From Micromonospora craniellae (GTDB lineage Bacteria > Actinomycetota > Actinomycetes > Mycobacteriales > Micromonosporaceae): a DNA stretch of 64,000 nucleotides. The notes beneath the pieces were generated by a model. It did not search any database and was not told the DNA's origin. It was given only the letters and a program-made list of their open reading frames with translations. Numbering within the stretch: position 1 is the first letter of the stretch; every line of letters begins with the position of its first letter. Below are positions 40,910 through 48,944 of this stretch, piece after piece. Location: contig NZ_CP061725.1 of NCBI RefSeq assembly GCF_014764405.1, positions 1,488,001-1,552,000 on the forward strand, written 5' to 3'. The translations under genes and the position numbers were made by a program.

Positions 40910-41379
40910 GATTCCTGATCGACAACAACCTGTCGCCAGCGGTTGCCGCAGGTCTGCGCGCTCAGGGGCATGATGCCGAGCACCTCAGGGACTACGGCCT
41001 GGCAGCGGCGCCGGATGAGATTGTGCTGGATCGGGCACGCCAGGAACAGCGAGTGTTGATCTCCGCAGACACCGACTTCGGCACTCTGCTGGCCTCCTCC
41101 GGGGCCAGCGAACCGTCCGTGTTGCTGGTGCGGCGGATCAGCGGTCGTCGAGCCGCACAAATCGTCGCGATCCTGGTGGCGAACCTCGCCGCAGTCGCCG
41201 ACGACCTGTCCAGTGGAGCGATCGTCGTAGTCGGCCGAGGACTGGCTGCGGGTCCGGCCCTTGCCCATCCTGCACGGCAAGTGACCCCCAGGGCGCCAGC
41301 ACCGGCAGCGGTACGGCAATCTCGATCGACCGGGCGGTCACGGCGGCTCAGGCCCAGGACGCCCCCGGGCCATATTTGA
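40906..41379 (+). CDS. DUF5615 PIN-like toxin with C-terminal frameshift
   Basis: Residues 1-105 are a complete PIN-like Mut7-C/DUF5615 core: FLIDNNLSPAVAAGLRAQGH, then VLISADTDFGTLLA with the acidic metal ligands, and PSVLLVRRISGRR. After GAIVVVG (near 41235) the reading turns into a Pro/Arg-rich tail to 41379. Removing one base near 41236 gives EDWLRVRPLPILHGK and a stop at 41284, the normal family ending. So the gene carries a one-base frameshift, either a real mutation that may inactivate or alter the toxin or a sequence error. Confidence 0.85.
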   Translation: MRFLIDNNLSPAVAAGLRAQGHDAEHLRDYGLAAAPDEIVLDRARQEQRVLISADTDFGTLLASSGASEPSVLLVRRISGRRAAQIVAILVANLAAVADDLSSGAIVVVGRGLAAGPALAHPARQVTPRAPAPAAVRQSRSTGRSRRLRPRTPPGHI

Positions 41380-41620
41380 TCATGTTTCCCGAGGGCGAAA
41401 AAGGCGTGTTCACGGTGATGAGCAGCCAGTGGTACGACGTCGGCAACACCGCCGAATCCGACGTGAGCAAGGAAACGACCATCCACGTCGGTCAGTACAG
41501 CGGCGAAATGGTCCGGACGCGCCCGGATCCGTTGCGGTGCAACGAGATGACGCAGAACCCCGGCATGAAGGTGGTCCTTCCCGGGATCACCGTCATCGGT
41601 CGGTCGCCGCGCCTTCCCAC
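41286..41620 (+). other. unidentified coding fragment without a start
   Basis: One frame reads GASTGSGTAISIDRAVTAAQ-AQDAPGPYLIMFPEGEKGVF-TVMSSQWYDVGNTAESDVSKETTIHVGQYSGE and on to GMKVVLPGITVIG, with balanced protein-like composition. It has no upstream start codon or ribosome site; the first possible start is TTG at 41376. It runs into the terminator hairpin without a stop of its own. It looks like the surviving C-terminal part of a larger, possibly secreted, protein. I do not recognise the family. Confidence 0.45.
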
Positions 41621-41624
41621 GGCT

Positions 41625-41659
41625 GGCTCAGGGCGGCCTATCCGTGGCCGCCCTGAGCC
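41625..41659. terminator. perfect 14-bp hairpin terminator
   Basis: GGCTCAGGGCGGCC (41625-41638) and its exact complement (41646-41659) enclose a 7-base loop. It stands between the plus-strand fragment and the minus-strand ABC ATPase stop at 41689, so it can serve both directions. Confidence 0.85.
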
Positions 41660-41688
41660 GCTCCGGACCCTGTTCGCCACCGGTGTTC

Positions 41689-42528
41689 TCAGGATCGCAC
41701 GCTCGGTGTCGAGGGCTCGCGATCCTGCTCGACCAAGCTGTCCTCGATGGATAGTCGTAGTTCGCGGCGCAAGGTGACGAATGCCTTCGTCTCCAGGAAC
41801 TCCTCGTTGCGGGGGCGCTTCTCCGGCACCTCGAATACGCGGGAGATACGCCCCGGCCGCCGTGACATGACCACCACCCGGTCAGCCAACAGCAGAGCCT
41901 CGTCGATGTCGTGGGTGACGAACAGGACCGTGGCGCCGGTGTCCCTGCTGATTGTGGACACCTCGATCTGCAGCCGCGCCTTGGTCATCGCGTCCAGCGC
42001 CCCGAACGGCTCATCCATGAGCAGGACCTTGGGCCGGGTGGCGAGGGCCCGGGCCAGGTTCACACGCTGCTGCATGCCTCCGGAGAGTTGGCTCGGGAAT
42101 CGGTCGGCGAACTCCGTCAGTCCGACCAGGTCCATCGCCCAAGCTGTGCGCTCGGTCTGTTCGCTCTTCTTGACGGCCCGCTGTAGTTCCATGCCGTAGG
42201 CGATGTTGCCGCGCACGGTGCGCCAGGGTAGGAGCGAGGCCTGTTGGAACACGACGCTGCGGTCGAGACCTGGACCGCGTACGGGCTGCCCGGCGACGAC
42301 GATCTTTCCGGAGGTGAGGGACGTCAGTCCGGCGATAGCGTTGAGCAGGGTCGACTTGCCGCAGCCGGACGGGCCGAGGAGGGTGACGAAATCGCCGGGA
42401 CGCACGGCGAGAGAGACGTCTTGCAGTGCGTGCACCGGCTGGCCGCCGGGCTGCTGGAAGGTTTTGGTGGCATCTCGGACATCGAGCGCGAGGTCGGCGG
42501 GGAGGTCACTGTCACTGGTGGTGGGCAT
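41689..42528 (-). CDS. ABC importer ATPase, nitrate/sulfonate/taurine type
   Basis: This 279-residue ATPase has Walker A GPSGCGKST (about 52-60), VVFQQASLLPWRT, signature LSGGMQQRV, Walker B VLLMDEPFGALD and the switch FVTHDIDEA. It powers the permease at 43572 with the binding protein at 42535. It is the last gene of the operon and ends at a strong hairpin. It resembles the ATPase at 28466 but differs enough to be a separate importer for the second pathway. Confidence 0.94.
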   Translation of the reverse strand: MPTTSDSDLPADLALDVRDATKTFQQPGGQPVHALQDVSLAVRPGDFVTLLGPSGCGKSTLLNAIAGLTSLTSGKIVVAGQPVRGPGLDRSVVFQQASLLPWRTVRGNIAYGMELQRAVKKSEQTERTAWAMDLVGLTEFADRFPSQLSGGMQQRVNLARALATRPKVLLMDEPFGALDAMTKARLQIEVSTISRDTGATVLFVTHDIDEALLLADRVVVMSRRPGRISRVFEVPEKRPRNEEFLETKAFVTLRRELRLSIEDSLVEQDREPSTPSVRS

Positions 42529-42534
42529 CGGTGG

Positions 42535-43530
42535 CTACTCCGTGAAGGTGACGTCGAAGACCTTGGCGGGATCGAAACCCGAGGCCTGTGGTGTGGTGTG
42601 GGCCAGTTGCTCGATGACGTTCTTGTGGTCGGCGAGGCTCGGTGTCAGCGCCGGGTCCATCTGGGCGACGGCGACGTCGAAGCTCCGCTTGACCAGTTCC
42701 TTGTCGGAGGTGCCGGTGAAGGTGGCGATGATGTCGATGATCCGGCCTTCGTTGGCGGGGTCCTGGTATGCGGCGGCGGCTTCCTTGAGGGCTGCGATGA
42801 CGGCCCTCACCGTCGTCTCGTTGCGGTCCGCGTAGTCGTTGGTGACCACCACACCGGCGTAGGGCCAGGAGAAGTCCTGTTCCGCGTAGTCGATGAGCAG
42901 TTTCGCTCCGGGCAGATTGGCCAGCGCCGTGTAGGTGACCGGTGCGCCGAAGATCGCTGCGCTGACCTGTCCGGACACGAACGCGTTCAGGGCGGCGCTC
43001 TGCCCTCCGACGTTACGACGTACGACGCCGGTCGCGGGGTCGAGACCGGCTTCACGCAGCAGCATGTCGGTGTAGATGGCGGTGGTGGTGCCGGGTGAGG
43101 AGACCGCGACCGCCTTCCCGGCCAGGTCCTGCACGCTGTTGATGCCGGGCGCGACGACCAGGCCCAGGTTGGCCCGGTGCGACCAGGTGCCGATGTACTT
43201 GATGGGTGCGCCCTGCACCGCCCCGACCTCGGGTGCCGGTGCCGAGTAGACCCCGAACTGGAGGCTTCCGCCGACGAGGCCGGCGGTGATCTGCGGCCCG
43301 CCGGGAATCATTTCGATCTCGGCGTCGATGTTGTGCTTGGTGAAGATGCCGAGATCGCGAGCCACGGCTGGCAGGGACTGTTCCGCGGTCGGTGCGGCGA
43401 CACCGATCTTGATCTTCAGCGGCGAACCGTCCGCTGGCTGGTCACCCGAGTCGCCGCCACAGGCGGTGAGGGCGAGCAGGACGGCGGCGGACATGGCGAT
43501 GGAGGACCGGCGAAACTTTTGAGCGAACAT
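42535..43530 (-). CDS. ABC importer substrate-binding lipoprotein (NMT1/SsuA-like)
   Basis: This 331-residue lipoprotein has a signal FRRSSIAMSAAVLLALTACG with lipobox LTAC at about 20-23. The mature protein shows the NMT1/ABC-sulfonate fold: AVARDLGIFTKHNIDAEIEM, LVGGSLQFGVYSAPAPEVGA and DLAGKAVAVSSPGTTTAIYT. The ATG at 43530 is preceded by GGGAG. It lies between the permease and ATPase genes. The ligand is unknown; the neighbouring hydrolase and ring-cleavage genes suggest an aromatic acid or an aromatic-derived acid. Confidence 0.92.
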   Translation of the reverse strand: MFAQKFRRSSIAMSAAVLLALTACGGDSGDQPADGSPLKIKIGVAAPTAEQSLPAVARDLGIFTKHNIDAEIEMIPGGPQITAGLVGGSLQFGVYSAPAPEVGAVQGAPIKYIGTWSHRANLGLVVAPGINSVQDLAGKAVAVSSPGTTTAIYTDMLLREAGLDPATGVVRRNVGGQSAALNAFVSGQVSAAIFGAPVTYTALANLPGAKLLIDYAEQDFSWPYAGVVVTNDYADRNETTVRAVIAALKEAAAAYQDPANEGRIIDIIATFTGTSDKELVKRSFDVAVAQMDPALTPSLADHKNVIEQLAHTTPQASGFDPAKVFDVTFTE

Positions 43531-43571
43531 GTCACGAAACTCCCTTGGGGGATGGGGGCCGGGTGGCGTAG

Positions 43572-44393
43572 TTACTCGCGCCACGCGGTGAGACGGGATT
43601 CGATGATGCGCAGAAGAGCCGTCAGCAGGAGGGCGCTGCCGGCGATGATGAGCACGCCCACGAAGGCGATGTCGGTCCGTAGTTCCAGGCCGGCGCTGGT
43701 GATCATCGCGCCGAGGCCGATGTTGCCGCCGAAGAACTCCGCGACCACCACGCCGATCAGGGCCTGGTTGATCGCGTGGCGCAGGCCCGAGATGATGTAG
43801 GGAATTGCGCTGGGGATCACCAGCGTACGGAAGATGGCCAGGTCGCTTCCGAGATAGCTGCGTGAGACGCGAAGGAGTTGCGGGTCGGTCGCTCGGACCC
43901 CTGCGATGGTGTTGATGAGGAGGGGAAAGACGGCGGCCAGGACGACGACGATGAGTCGTGACTCGAATCCGATCCCCGCCCACACGAGGACGAGTGGGAT
44001 CAGCGCGATCCGTGGGGTGGCGTAGAGGATGGACACGAACGGGTCGACGATCGCGTCGAACCAGCGGTACCAGCCCATCGCGATGCCGAGCGGAATCGCG
44101 ATGGCCACGGAGAGCAGGAAGCCCAGGACGAACAGCTCCGCGCTGGCCTTGAAGTTGAGCGCCAGTTGGCCGTTGGACCAGATGTCCTGCCCGGCCTGCA
44201 CGATGGCCAGGGGTGAGCTGGTGAACAGGACGTTGACCCAGCCTTGGTCGGCCGCGATCTGCCACGTGGTGAGAAAGGCGATCACGCTTGCGGTACCGAG
44301 CACCAACCGCTGTCGCTGCACCAGCTGGTTCCGTACCGTCGCCCAGCGGGAGGGTGGAGTCACCGGGCGGGATTCGGCGAGCTGTGTCACCAC
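43572..44393 (-). CDS. ABC importer permease, nitrate/sulfonate/taurine type
   Basis: This 273-residue BPD_transp_1 permease has about six hydrophobic segments. The EAA-like loop reads RTLVIPSAIPYIISGLRHAI (about 185-204). Two adjacent GTG codons (44393 and 44390) can start it; the first shares a base with the hydrolase stop (TAGTG), which favours coupling. It belongs with the binding protein at 42535 and the ATPase at 41689. Confidence 0.92.
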   Translation of the reverse strand: MVTQLAESRPVTPPSRWATVRNQLVQRQRLVLGTASVIAFLTTWQIAADQGWVNVLFTSSPLAIVQAGQDIWSNGQLALNFKASAELFVLGFLLSVAIAIPLGIAMGWYRWFDAIVDPFVSILYATPRIALIPLVLVWAGIGFESRLIVVVLAAVFPLLINTIAGVRATDPQLLRVSRSYLGSDLAIFRTLVIPSAIPYIISGLRHAINQALIGVVVAEFFGGNIGLGAMITSAGLELRTDIAFVGVLIIAGSALLLTALLRIIESRLTAWRE

Positions 44394-45253
44394 TAGTGCT
44401 GCCCCCCGTCCCCCGTCAGGAACGGCCACGCCAGGTCGTTGAACTGGTCAGCCTTCTCGTACTGCGGCCAGTGGCCGCACTCGTCGAAGAGCTCCAGGCG
44501 ACAGCCGGGAATCGAGTCACGGATGAAGAAGGCTTCCGCCGTCTTGCCGAACGGGTTCTGCCGCCCCCAGATGAGCAACGTCGGGGTGCTGATACGCCCC
44601 AACCGCTCCTTGTCGAGCAGGTATCGCGTGCGGGTCGGAAGGTCTTGCAGGCAGAGGATGTGCGCAAGGGCGGTACGGAAGTCGTCCTGCGTGTAGATGG
44701 CATGGCGAACCTGGACCAGTTCGTCAGTGACCTGCCGTGGGTCGTGCATGAGCAGTTCGAGTCGTTGCCGGGTGCGGTCCAGTGAGGCGTTCAACACGGC
44801 CGCCTCGGTACTCTGCTTGATTTTGGCCATGACCTCGGGCGTGGCAGCGGTGCCGCCCGGGGCCACCAGGATGAGTCGTCCGACCTCGTCCGGATGGTCG
44901 GCAGCCAGCCAGGCCGATACCCATCCGCCGAGTGACTCCCCGATCAGGTGGGGCCGATCCAGACCCTGGGTTCGGATGTAGGCGCGTAGGTGATCGACGT
45001 GCTGGGGAGGTGTGTAGTCGAAATCGGGCTTGTCGGTGTAGCCGTGTCCGAGCATGTCCAGCGCGTGGACGGTGAAGCCGGCGTTCACTGCGGCTTCGAT
45101 GTTCCGGGTGAATGCCTCCAGGTGTCCACTCGTGCCGTGCAGACAGATCACGTCCGGTCCGGAGCCTGCTTTGAGGACCCGTGTCCGGACACCGTCCACG
45201 TTTACGTAGGACAATTCGAAGGGGATCCGACCAATGGTCGCCCAGATACTCAT
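44393..45253 (-). CDS. alpha/beta hydrolase, meta-cleavage-product type
   Basis: This 286-residue alpha/beta hydrolase has the nucleophile elbow GESLGG (about 105-110), an N-terminal oxyanion segment LHGTSGHLEAFTRNI, and the catalytic His in ECGHWPQYEKADQFN near the C-terminus. This is the layout of MhpC/BphD enzymes, which hydrolyse the C-C bond of extradiol ring-fission products. The dioxygenase and the downstream hydratase/aldolase genes are 4-10 kb away, so this would supply the missing step. The ATG overlaps the preceding stop by ATGA. Confidence 0.85.
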   Translation of the reverse strand: MSIWATIGRIPFELSYVNVDGVRTRVLKAGSGPDVICLHGTSGHLEAFTRNIEAAVNAGFTVHALDMLGHGYTDKPDFDYTPPQHVDHLRAYIRTQGLDRPHLIGESLGGWVSAWLAADHPDEVGRLILVAPGGTAATPEVMAKIKQSTEAAVLNASLDRTRQRLELLMHDPRQVTDELVQVRHAIYTQDDFRTALAHILCLQDLPTRTRYLLDKERLGRISTPTLLIWGRQNPFGKTAEAFFIRDSIPGCRLELFDECGHWPQYEKADQFNDLAWPFLTGDGGQH

Positions 45254-45948
45254 TGTTGGTTGCCTCTCATGTTGAAGTCCGGGGCGGATGCGACAGCGGT
45301 CACGTTGTTGACGAAGCACCACTTGTTTCGCTGGGCCAGTTCCGCTGCCGGCTCGACCCACCAGGATCCGCCCAGGAGTAGCAGGGCTCGTTCGTCCGGG
45401 AACCGCGAGATCGCGGTCGCCGTCAGGTCTCGGGCTGTTCGGGCACCGTCGACGAGAGTTGTCTCTGCGTTGTCGGTCATGCTTGCGGGTCGTGCCAGCA
45501 CGTCCACGCAGGTGAGGCCAGCGGAGTCGAGGAAAGTGACGAGGGCATCGTCGGAGACTCCGGCCAGCCGGTGGGCCACCACGACTCGGTCTGTCGTGTG
45601 CCGACGTAGTTGGTCGATGACGGCCACCATGTCCGTGATCACCGGTACGCCGAGCCGGGCGCTGATCGTTGCCAGTTCGGCTTTCAGATCGTCGAACCGG
45701 TACGAGAGACTGAATGCGCTTCCACCGAGCACGACGCCGGCGGTGGTGTCCGGGTCGACGGACAGCTCACGCATGGTGTGGCGCAGGATCTCCCGACCGA
45801 TCTCCGGTTGATAGCCGGCAACCTGCTGATGCCGCACATCGAGCAGCAGACCGGGTGGCGCGTGCCGGTAGTAGGTGTACGGGACGATGTCGCAGCGGGA
45901 TCCCGGGCACAGATAGACAACCGATCGGGGTGGGCAGAGGTCAGGCAT
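45250..45948 (-). CDS. Asp/Glu racemase-superfamily protein without the usual cysteines
   Basis: This 232-residue protein is built like maleate cis-trans isomerases and arylmalonate decarboxylases: REILRHTMRELSVDPDTTAG, then ISARLGVPVITDMVAVIDQLRR and VDGARTARDLTATAISRFPD. The positions where the family has catalytic cysteines read VVLGGSAFSLS and LLLLGGSWWVE, so both seem to be replaced by Gly or Ser. Either the activity is different or the protein is a decoy or binding protein. It overlaps the hydrolase gene by ATGA and the PrpD gene by 8 bases. Confidence 0.7.
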   Translation of the reverse strand: MPDLCPPRSVVYLCPGSRCDIVPYTYYRHAPPGLLLDVRHQQVAGYQPEIGREILRHTMRELSVDPDTTAGVVLGGSAFSLSYRFDDLKAELATISARLGVPVITDMVAVIDQLRRHTTDRVVVAHRLAGVSDDALVTFLDSAGLTCVDVLARPASMTDNAETTLVDGARTARDLTATAISRFPDERALLLLGGSWWVEPAAELAQRNKWCFVNNVTAVASAPDFNMRGNQQ

Positions 45949-47254
45949 GGAGCACCGCCTCTGCCAGCGCCGACGGCATCAGGTGCGCTCCGGCGGGCGC
46001 ATCCAGTGGCATGGCCAGGAGCGTGGCCGCCCAACTGTCGCCGTTGGACAGGAGCGAGTCCCACTTCACCGCCAGCGTGGTGTCGGAGAACGGTCGTCCC
46101 ACGGCGCCTGCGGGCGCTGGTACGAACGTCTCCTCCCGCCCGCAGCGGCGTTCGACGGCGACCAGCGCCGGCCAGGATGCCGGGTACAGCCGGTCGACCG
46201 AGCTGACGGGTGGTTGCAGGAGCACCCTGGGCTGAGGAAGATCGGCCGGTACCCGGCGGTACGCGGCCGGAGTGGCGGCGAGCCCGGCCAGCGCGAGTCG
46301 CGCGACATAGACAACGCTCGACCGTCGGGCGCTGATGGTGTCCGGGGTATCTTGCTGGTTGAGGAAGGAACGCACCTGAGACGGCAGCGTCACCTCCACC
46401 TGCGTCACGTCGTCCGTCGCCCGTGCCGGCTGTTCCATCAGCGCATCGACCATGGCGTGGAGTGGACGGGCACACGGGTAGCGCTTGAAGGATGTCTCGT
46501 CGACGGCGGGGATCCAGTCGGTGGTGTCCACGACGGCCATTCGGGCGTCCATGTCCGTCCGGTCGAGCGCGACACCCTCGCCGTCGAGCACGGCCAGCGG
46601 GCCGTGCACACCGTTCGCGGCGCCCAGGGCCGCTTCCATTCCGAGTCGGCTACTCAGTCCGCCGACGAGATAGTGGGCGTCCGTGATCGTCGGGAGCAGG
46701 GTGAACCCGGTCGAGGCGGCGACGGCGATCGCGTGCGCGGTGTCTCGCACGTCGAGGCCGAGCAGAAGGCTGGACGTTGCTGCGGCGCCGAGCCGACAGA
46801 ACAGGGAAGAGGGCCAGAGCCTCGCCTGGTACAGGCTGGGGCCGTCGGCCGCGTGCGCTGCGGTGACCGCAACCTCGAAGCCGGCGACGACCGCGCGCAG
46901 GGTCTGCTCGATCGTGGTGGGCCGGACCATGCCGAGCGCCACCGCGGGTGCCACACACAGCCCCGGACATGTCGCGCTCGCGTCGTGCAGCGCGTCGAAC
47001 TCCTCGACGTGCGTGAGGCAACCGATCGCTGCGGCCACGCATGCCACCGAGGCGTCGGACCGCCCGCCCGGTACGGTGTCTGCCGCGTGCAGCGTCCGCA
47101 GCAGGTGGCGGCCGGATTCCGTGTCGACAGCAGCGGTCGCGCACGCGAGGGCGTCGATCACATGTTCTCTCGCCCGGTCGAGCGTCGCCGCGCCGGCTCG
47201 CGAAGCGGCGGCGTGGGCGAGGTGGGCCAGCACCGCTGCGGACGTCTCGGTCAT
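45941..47254 (-). CDS. MmgE/PrpD family protein
   Basis: This 437-residue MmgE/PrpD-fold protein shows THVEEFDALHDASATCPGLC-VAPAVALG (about 80-107), then GGLSSRLGMEAALGAANGVHG and KRYPCARPLHAMVDALMEQ. The acidic-His region that forms the active site in the dehydratases is altered (EEFDALHD in place of the DFDDTH pattern seen in the paralogue at 20968), so the substrate probably differs. Its ATG overlaps the SDR stop. The exact reaction is unknown. Confidence 0.87.
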   Translation of the reverse strand: MTETSAAVLAHLAHAAASRAGAATLDRAREHVIDALACATAAVDTESGRHLLRTLHAADTVPGGRSDASVACVAAAIGCLTHVEEFDALHDASATCPGLCVAPAVALGMVRPTTIEQTLRAVVAGFEVAVTAAHAADGPSLYQARLWPSSLFCRLGAAATSSLLLGLDVRDTAHAIAVAASTGFTLLPTITDAHYLVGGLSSRLGMEAALGAANGVHGPLAVLDGEGVALDRTDMDARMAVVDTTDWIPAVDETSFKRYPCARPLHAMVDALMEQPARATDDVTQVEVTLPSQVRSFLNQQDTPDTISARRSSVVYVARLALAGLAATPAAYRRVPADLPQPRVLLQPPVSSVDRLYPASWPALVAVERRCGREETFVPAPAGAVGRPFSDTTLAVKWDSLLSNGDSWAATLLAMPLDAPAGAHLMPSALAEAVLHA

Positions 47255-48033
47255 GTGGTCTTCACCTGCCCGCCATCCACGTTGATCAGCGCGCCGGACA
47301 GGTACGACGCTCTGGGCGAGGCGAGGAAGAGCACGACGTCCGCCACCTCGTCGACCTGGGCGGCTCGTCCGAGCGGGATATCGGCGAAGAGCTCGGCTCG
47401 TGCCTGTTCGACGGAGATGCCACCTGCGGCGGCACGGGCCGCGTGGTGCCCCTCCAGGCGGGTGCTTTCGATGGCGCCGGGGTTGACCACGTTGACCAGG
47501 ACGCCGTCGTTGGCCAGGAGCCGGGCGTAGCCCTTGGCGAAGAGGTTGAGTGCGGCGTTGGCGGCGCCGCCCGGCAGGTGGACGTCCATCGGTTGGACCC
47601 CACCCACACCGGACACCACCACGATGCGGCCCCCTCGGCCCCGCATCACCCGTGCGCCGGCGAGTATCAAGGCCACGTTGATGAGGAGCTTGTTGGTCAT
47701 GGCGTCGGCGAAGTCCGTCGTGGTGAGCGCCTCCGGCGGCACCCGGCGGGTCGACCCGGCGGCGCTCACGATCACGTCGATCCCGCCCAGCGTGGCGGTG
47801 ATCGCATCGAGGGCGGAGAACGTCGCGGCGTCATCCATGAGGTCGCACTGACGGATCTCGACCGGCGTCGTCCGTACGGACATCTGTGCGGCGACCTCCC
47901 GCAGCGCGGCTTCGCTGCGGCCCAGCAACACGAGGCGGCAGCCTTCGCGCGCGAGTCGTTCGGCGATCGCGGTGCCGAGGGCACCGGTCGCGCCAGCGAC
48001 CACGGCGACCTGCCCGTCCAAGCCGAGTTCCAT
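47251..48033 (-). CDS. SDR-fold oxidoreductase with degenerate catalytic motif
   Basis: This 260-residue Rossmann protein has the cofactor loop VAGATGALGTAIAERLA (12-28), VSAAGSTRR and the C-terminal LASPRASYLSGALINVDGGQ. The segment that should carry YxxxK reads HLPGGAANAALNLFAKGYAR: by alignment on AALN the Tyr is Gly and the Lys is Asn. The Ser strand (VVVSGVGG) is kept. So it may bind NAD(P) without classical SDR catalysis or use other residues. GGAGG precedes the ATG closely. It leads the minus-strand operon that ends at 41689. Confidence 0.85.
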   Translation of the reverse strand: MELGLDGQVAVVAGATGALGTAIAERLAREGCRLVLLGRSEAALREVAAQMSVRTTPVEIRQCDLMDDAATFSALDAITATLGGIDVIVSAAGSTRRVPPEALTTTDFADAMTNKLLINVALILAGARVMRGRGGRIVVVSGVGGVQPMDVHLPGGAANAALNLFAKGYARLLANDGVLVNVVNPGAIESTRLEGHHAARAAAGGISVEQARAELFADIPLGRAAQVDEVADVVLFLASPRASYLSGALINVDGGQVKTT

Positions 48034-48063
48034 GGCGGCCTCCTTCCGTTTCGTATCCGGCCG

Positions 48064-48816
48064 TCAGTGCAACGACAGCGACAGTTCATCCGCCGCCTTG
48101 GTCAGCAGCGTGCGTACGTGCTCCACGCGGGCCTGGTCGAAGCGCTGCACCGGGCCTGCGGCGCTGAGCGCCGCGACCACGGCACCGGACCTGTGCCGCA
48201 CCGGAACCCCGACCGCACGCACTCCCTCGTAGCGCTCCTGCTCGGAGACGGCGTAACCGTTGACCCGGATCCGCTCCAGCTCAGCCCTCAGCCGGTCGAC
48301 GTCGACGATCGTCCTCTCGGTGTAACCGACGAGTCCTGCCGTCACCACCTGGTCGAGCAGATCGGGTTCGCCGAACGCCAACAGGACCTTTCCGCTGGCG
48401 CTGGCGTGCAGGGAGGTGAGCGGCGAGGGGAGACGGGCCAGACGCACGGCGGTGTCTTCCGGTTCGCGGCGGTCGAGATAGAGCAGTTGGGTCTGGTACA
48501 GCACGCCGAGATGCACGGTCTCGCGGCAGGCGAGGACGAGGCGGTCCAGCACCGGCCTGGCGGCGCTGACCATGGCGTCCTTGCCACCCGCGAAGATGCC
48601 GAGGGCGATGATCTTCGGGCCGAGGGTGTACTCCCGGGACGACAGTTGCTGCACGTAACCCCGCCGTTCGAGGATGGCCAGGATCCGATGCACGGTCGGC
48701 TTGGGCATGCCGGTACGGGCCGCGATCTCGGCCAGGGAGCAGCGGTTACGCCCGGTCTCAAGCGATTCCAGGATGATGAGTGCCTTGTCGATCGCCGTGT
48801 CCATCGTTTCGCCCAT
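48064..48816 (-). CDS. IclR-family transcriptional regulator
   Basis: This 250-residue regulator has an N-terminal winged helix (CSLAEIAARTGMPKPTVHRI-LAILERRGYV, about 26-55) and a C-terminal IclR effector domain with HASASGKVLLA, GYAVSEQERYEGVRAVGVPV and ALSAAGP. The family commonly controls aromatic catabolism (PcaU, MhpR, CatR) in response to a pathway acid. It lies at the junction of the transporter/SDR operon and the ring-cleavage genes. The paired palindromes at 49891 and 55845 have the spacing expected for this family and are the likely targets. Confidence 0.93.
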   Translation of the reverse strand: MGETMDTAIDKALIILESLETGRNRCSLAEIAARTGMPKPTVHRILAILERRGYVQQLSSREYTLGPKIIALGIFAGGKDAMVSAARPVLDRLVLACRETVHLGVLYQTQLLYLDRREPEDTAVRLARLPSPLTSLHASASGKVLLAFGEPDLLDQVVTAGLVGYTERTIVDVDRLRAELERIRVNGYAVSEQERYEGVRAVGVPVRHRSGAVVAALSAAGPVQRFDQARVEHVRTLLTKAADELSLSLH

Positions 48817-48944
48817 CTCGTAGTCGAATCCCTCCGGCCGGAACCGATCGTGCCTCAGTCCCGACCGTCGTGACCGGCGGAGGCGTCACCCGCGCCCGGT
48901 ACGCCCGTGTCGTCCTCCCTTTCGGCGCTGATGGATAGCCGAGA

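Noticed and set aside
48835..48850. CTCCGGCCGGAA before the IclR gene as a third copy of the IclR-type operator
   Set aside because: Only two half sites with one mismatch and without the N7 spacing; likely chance in GC-rich DNA.
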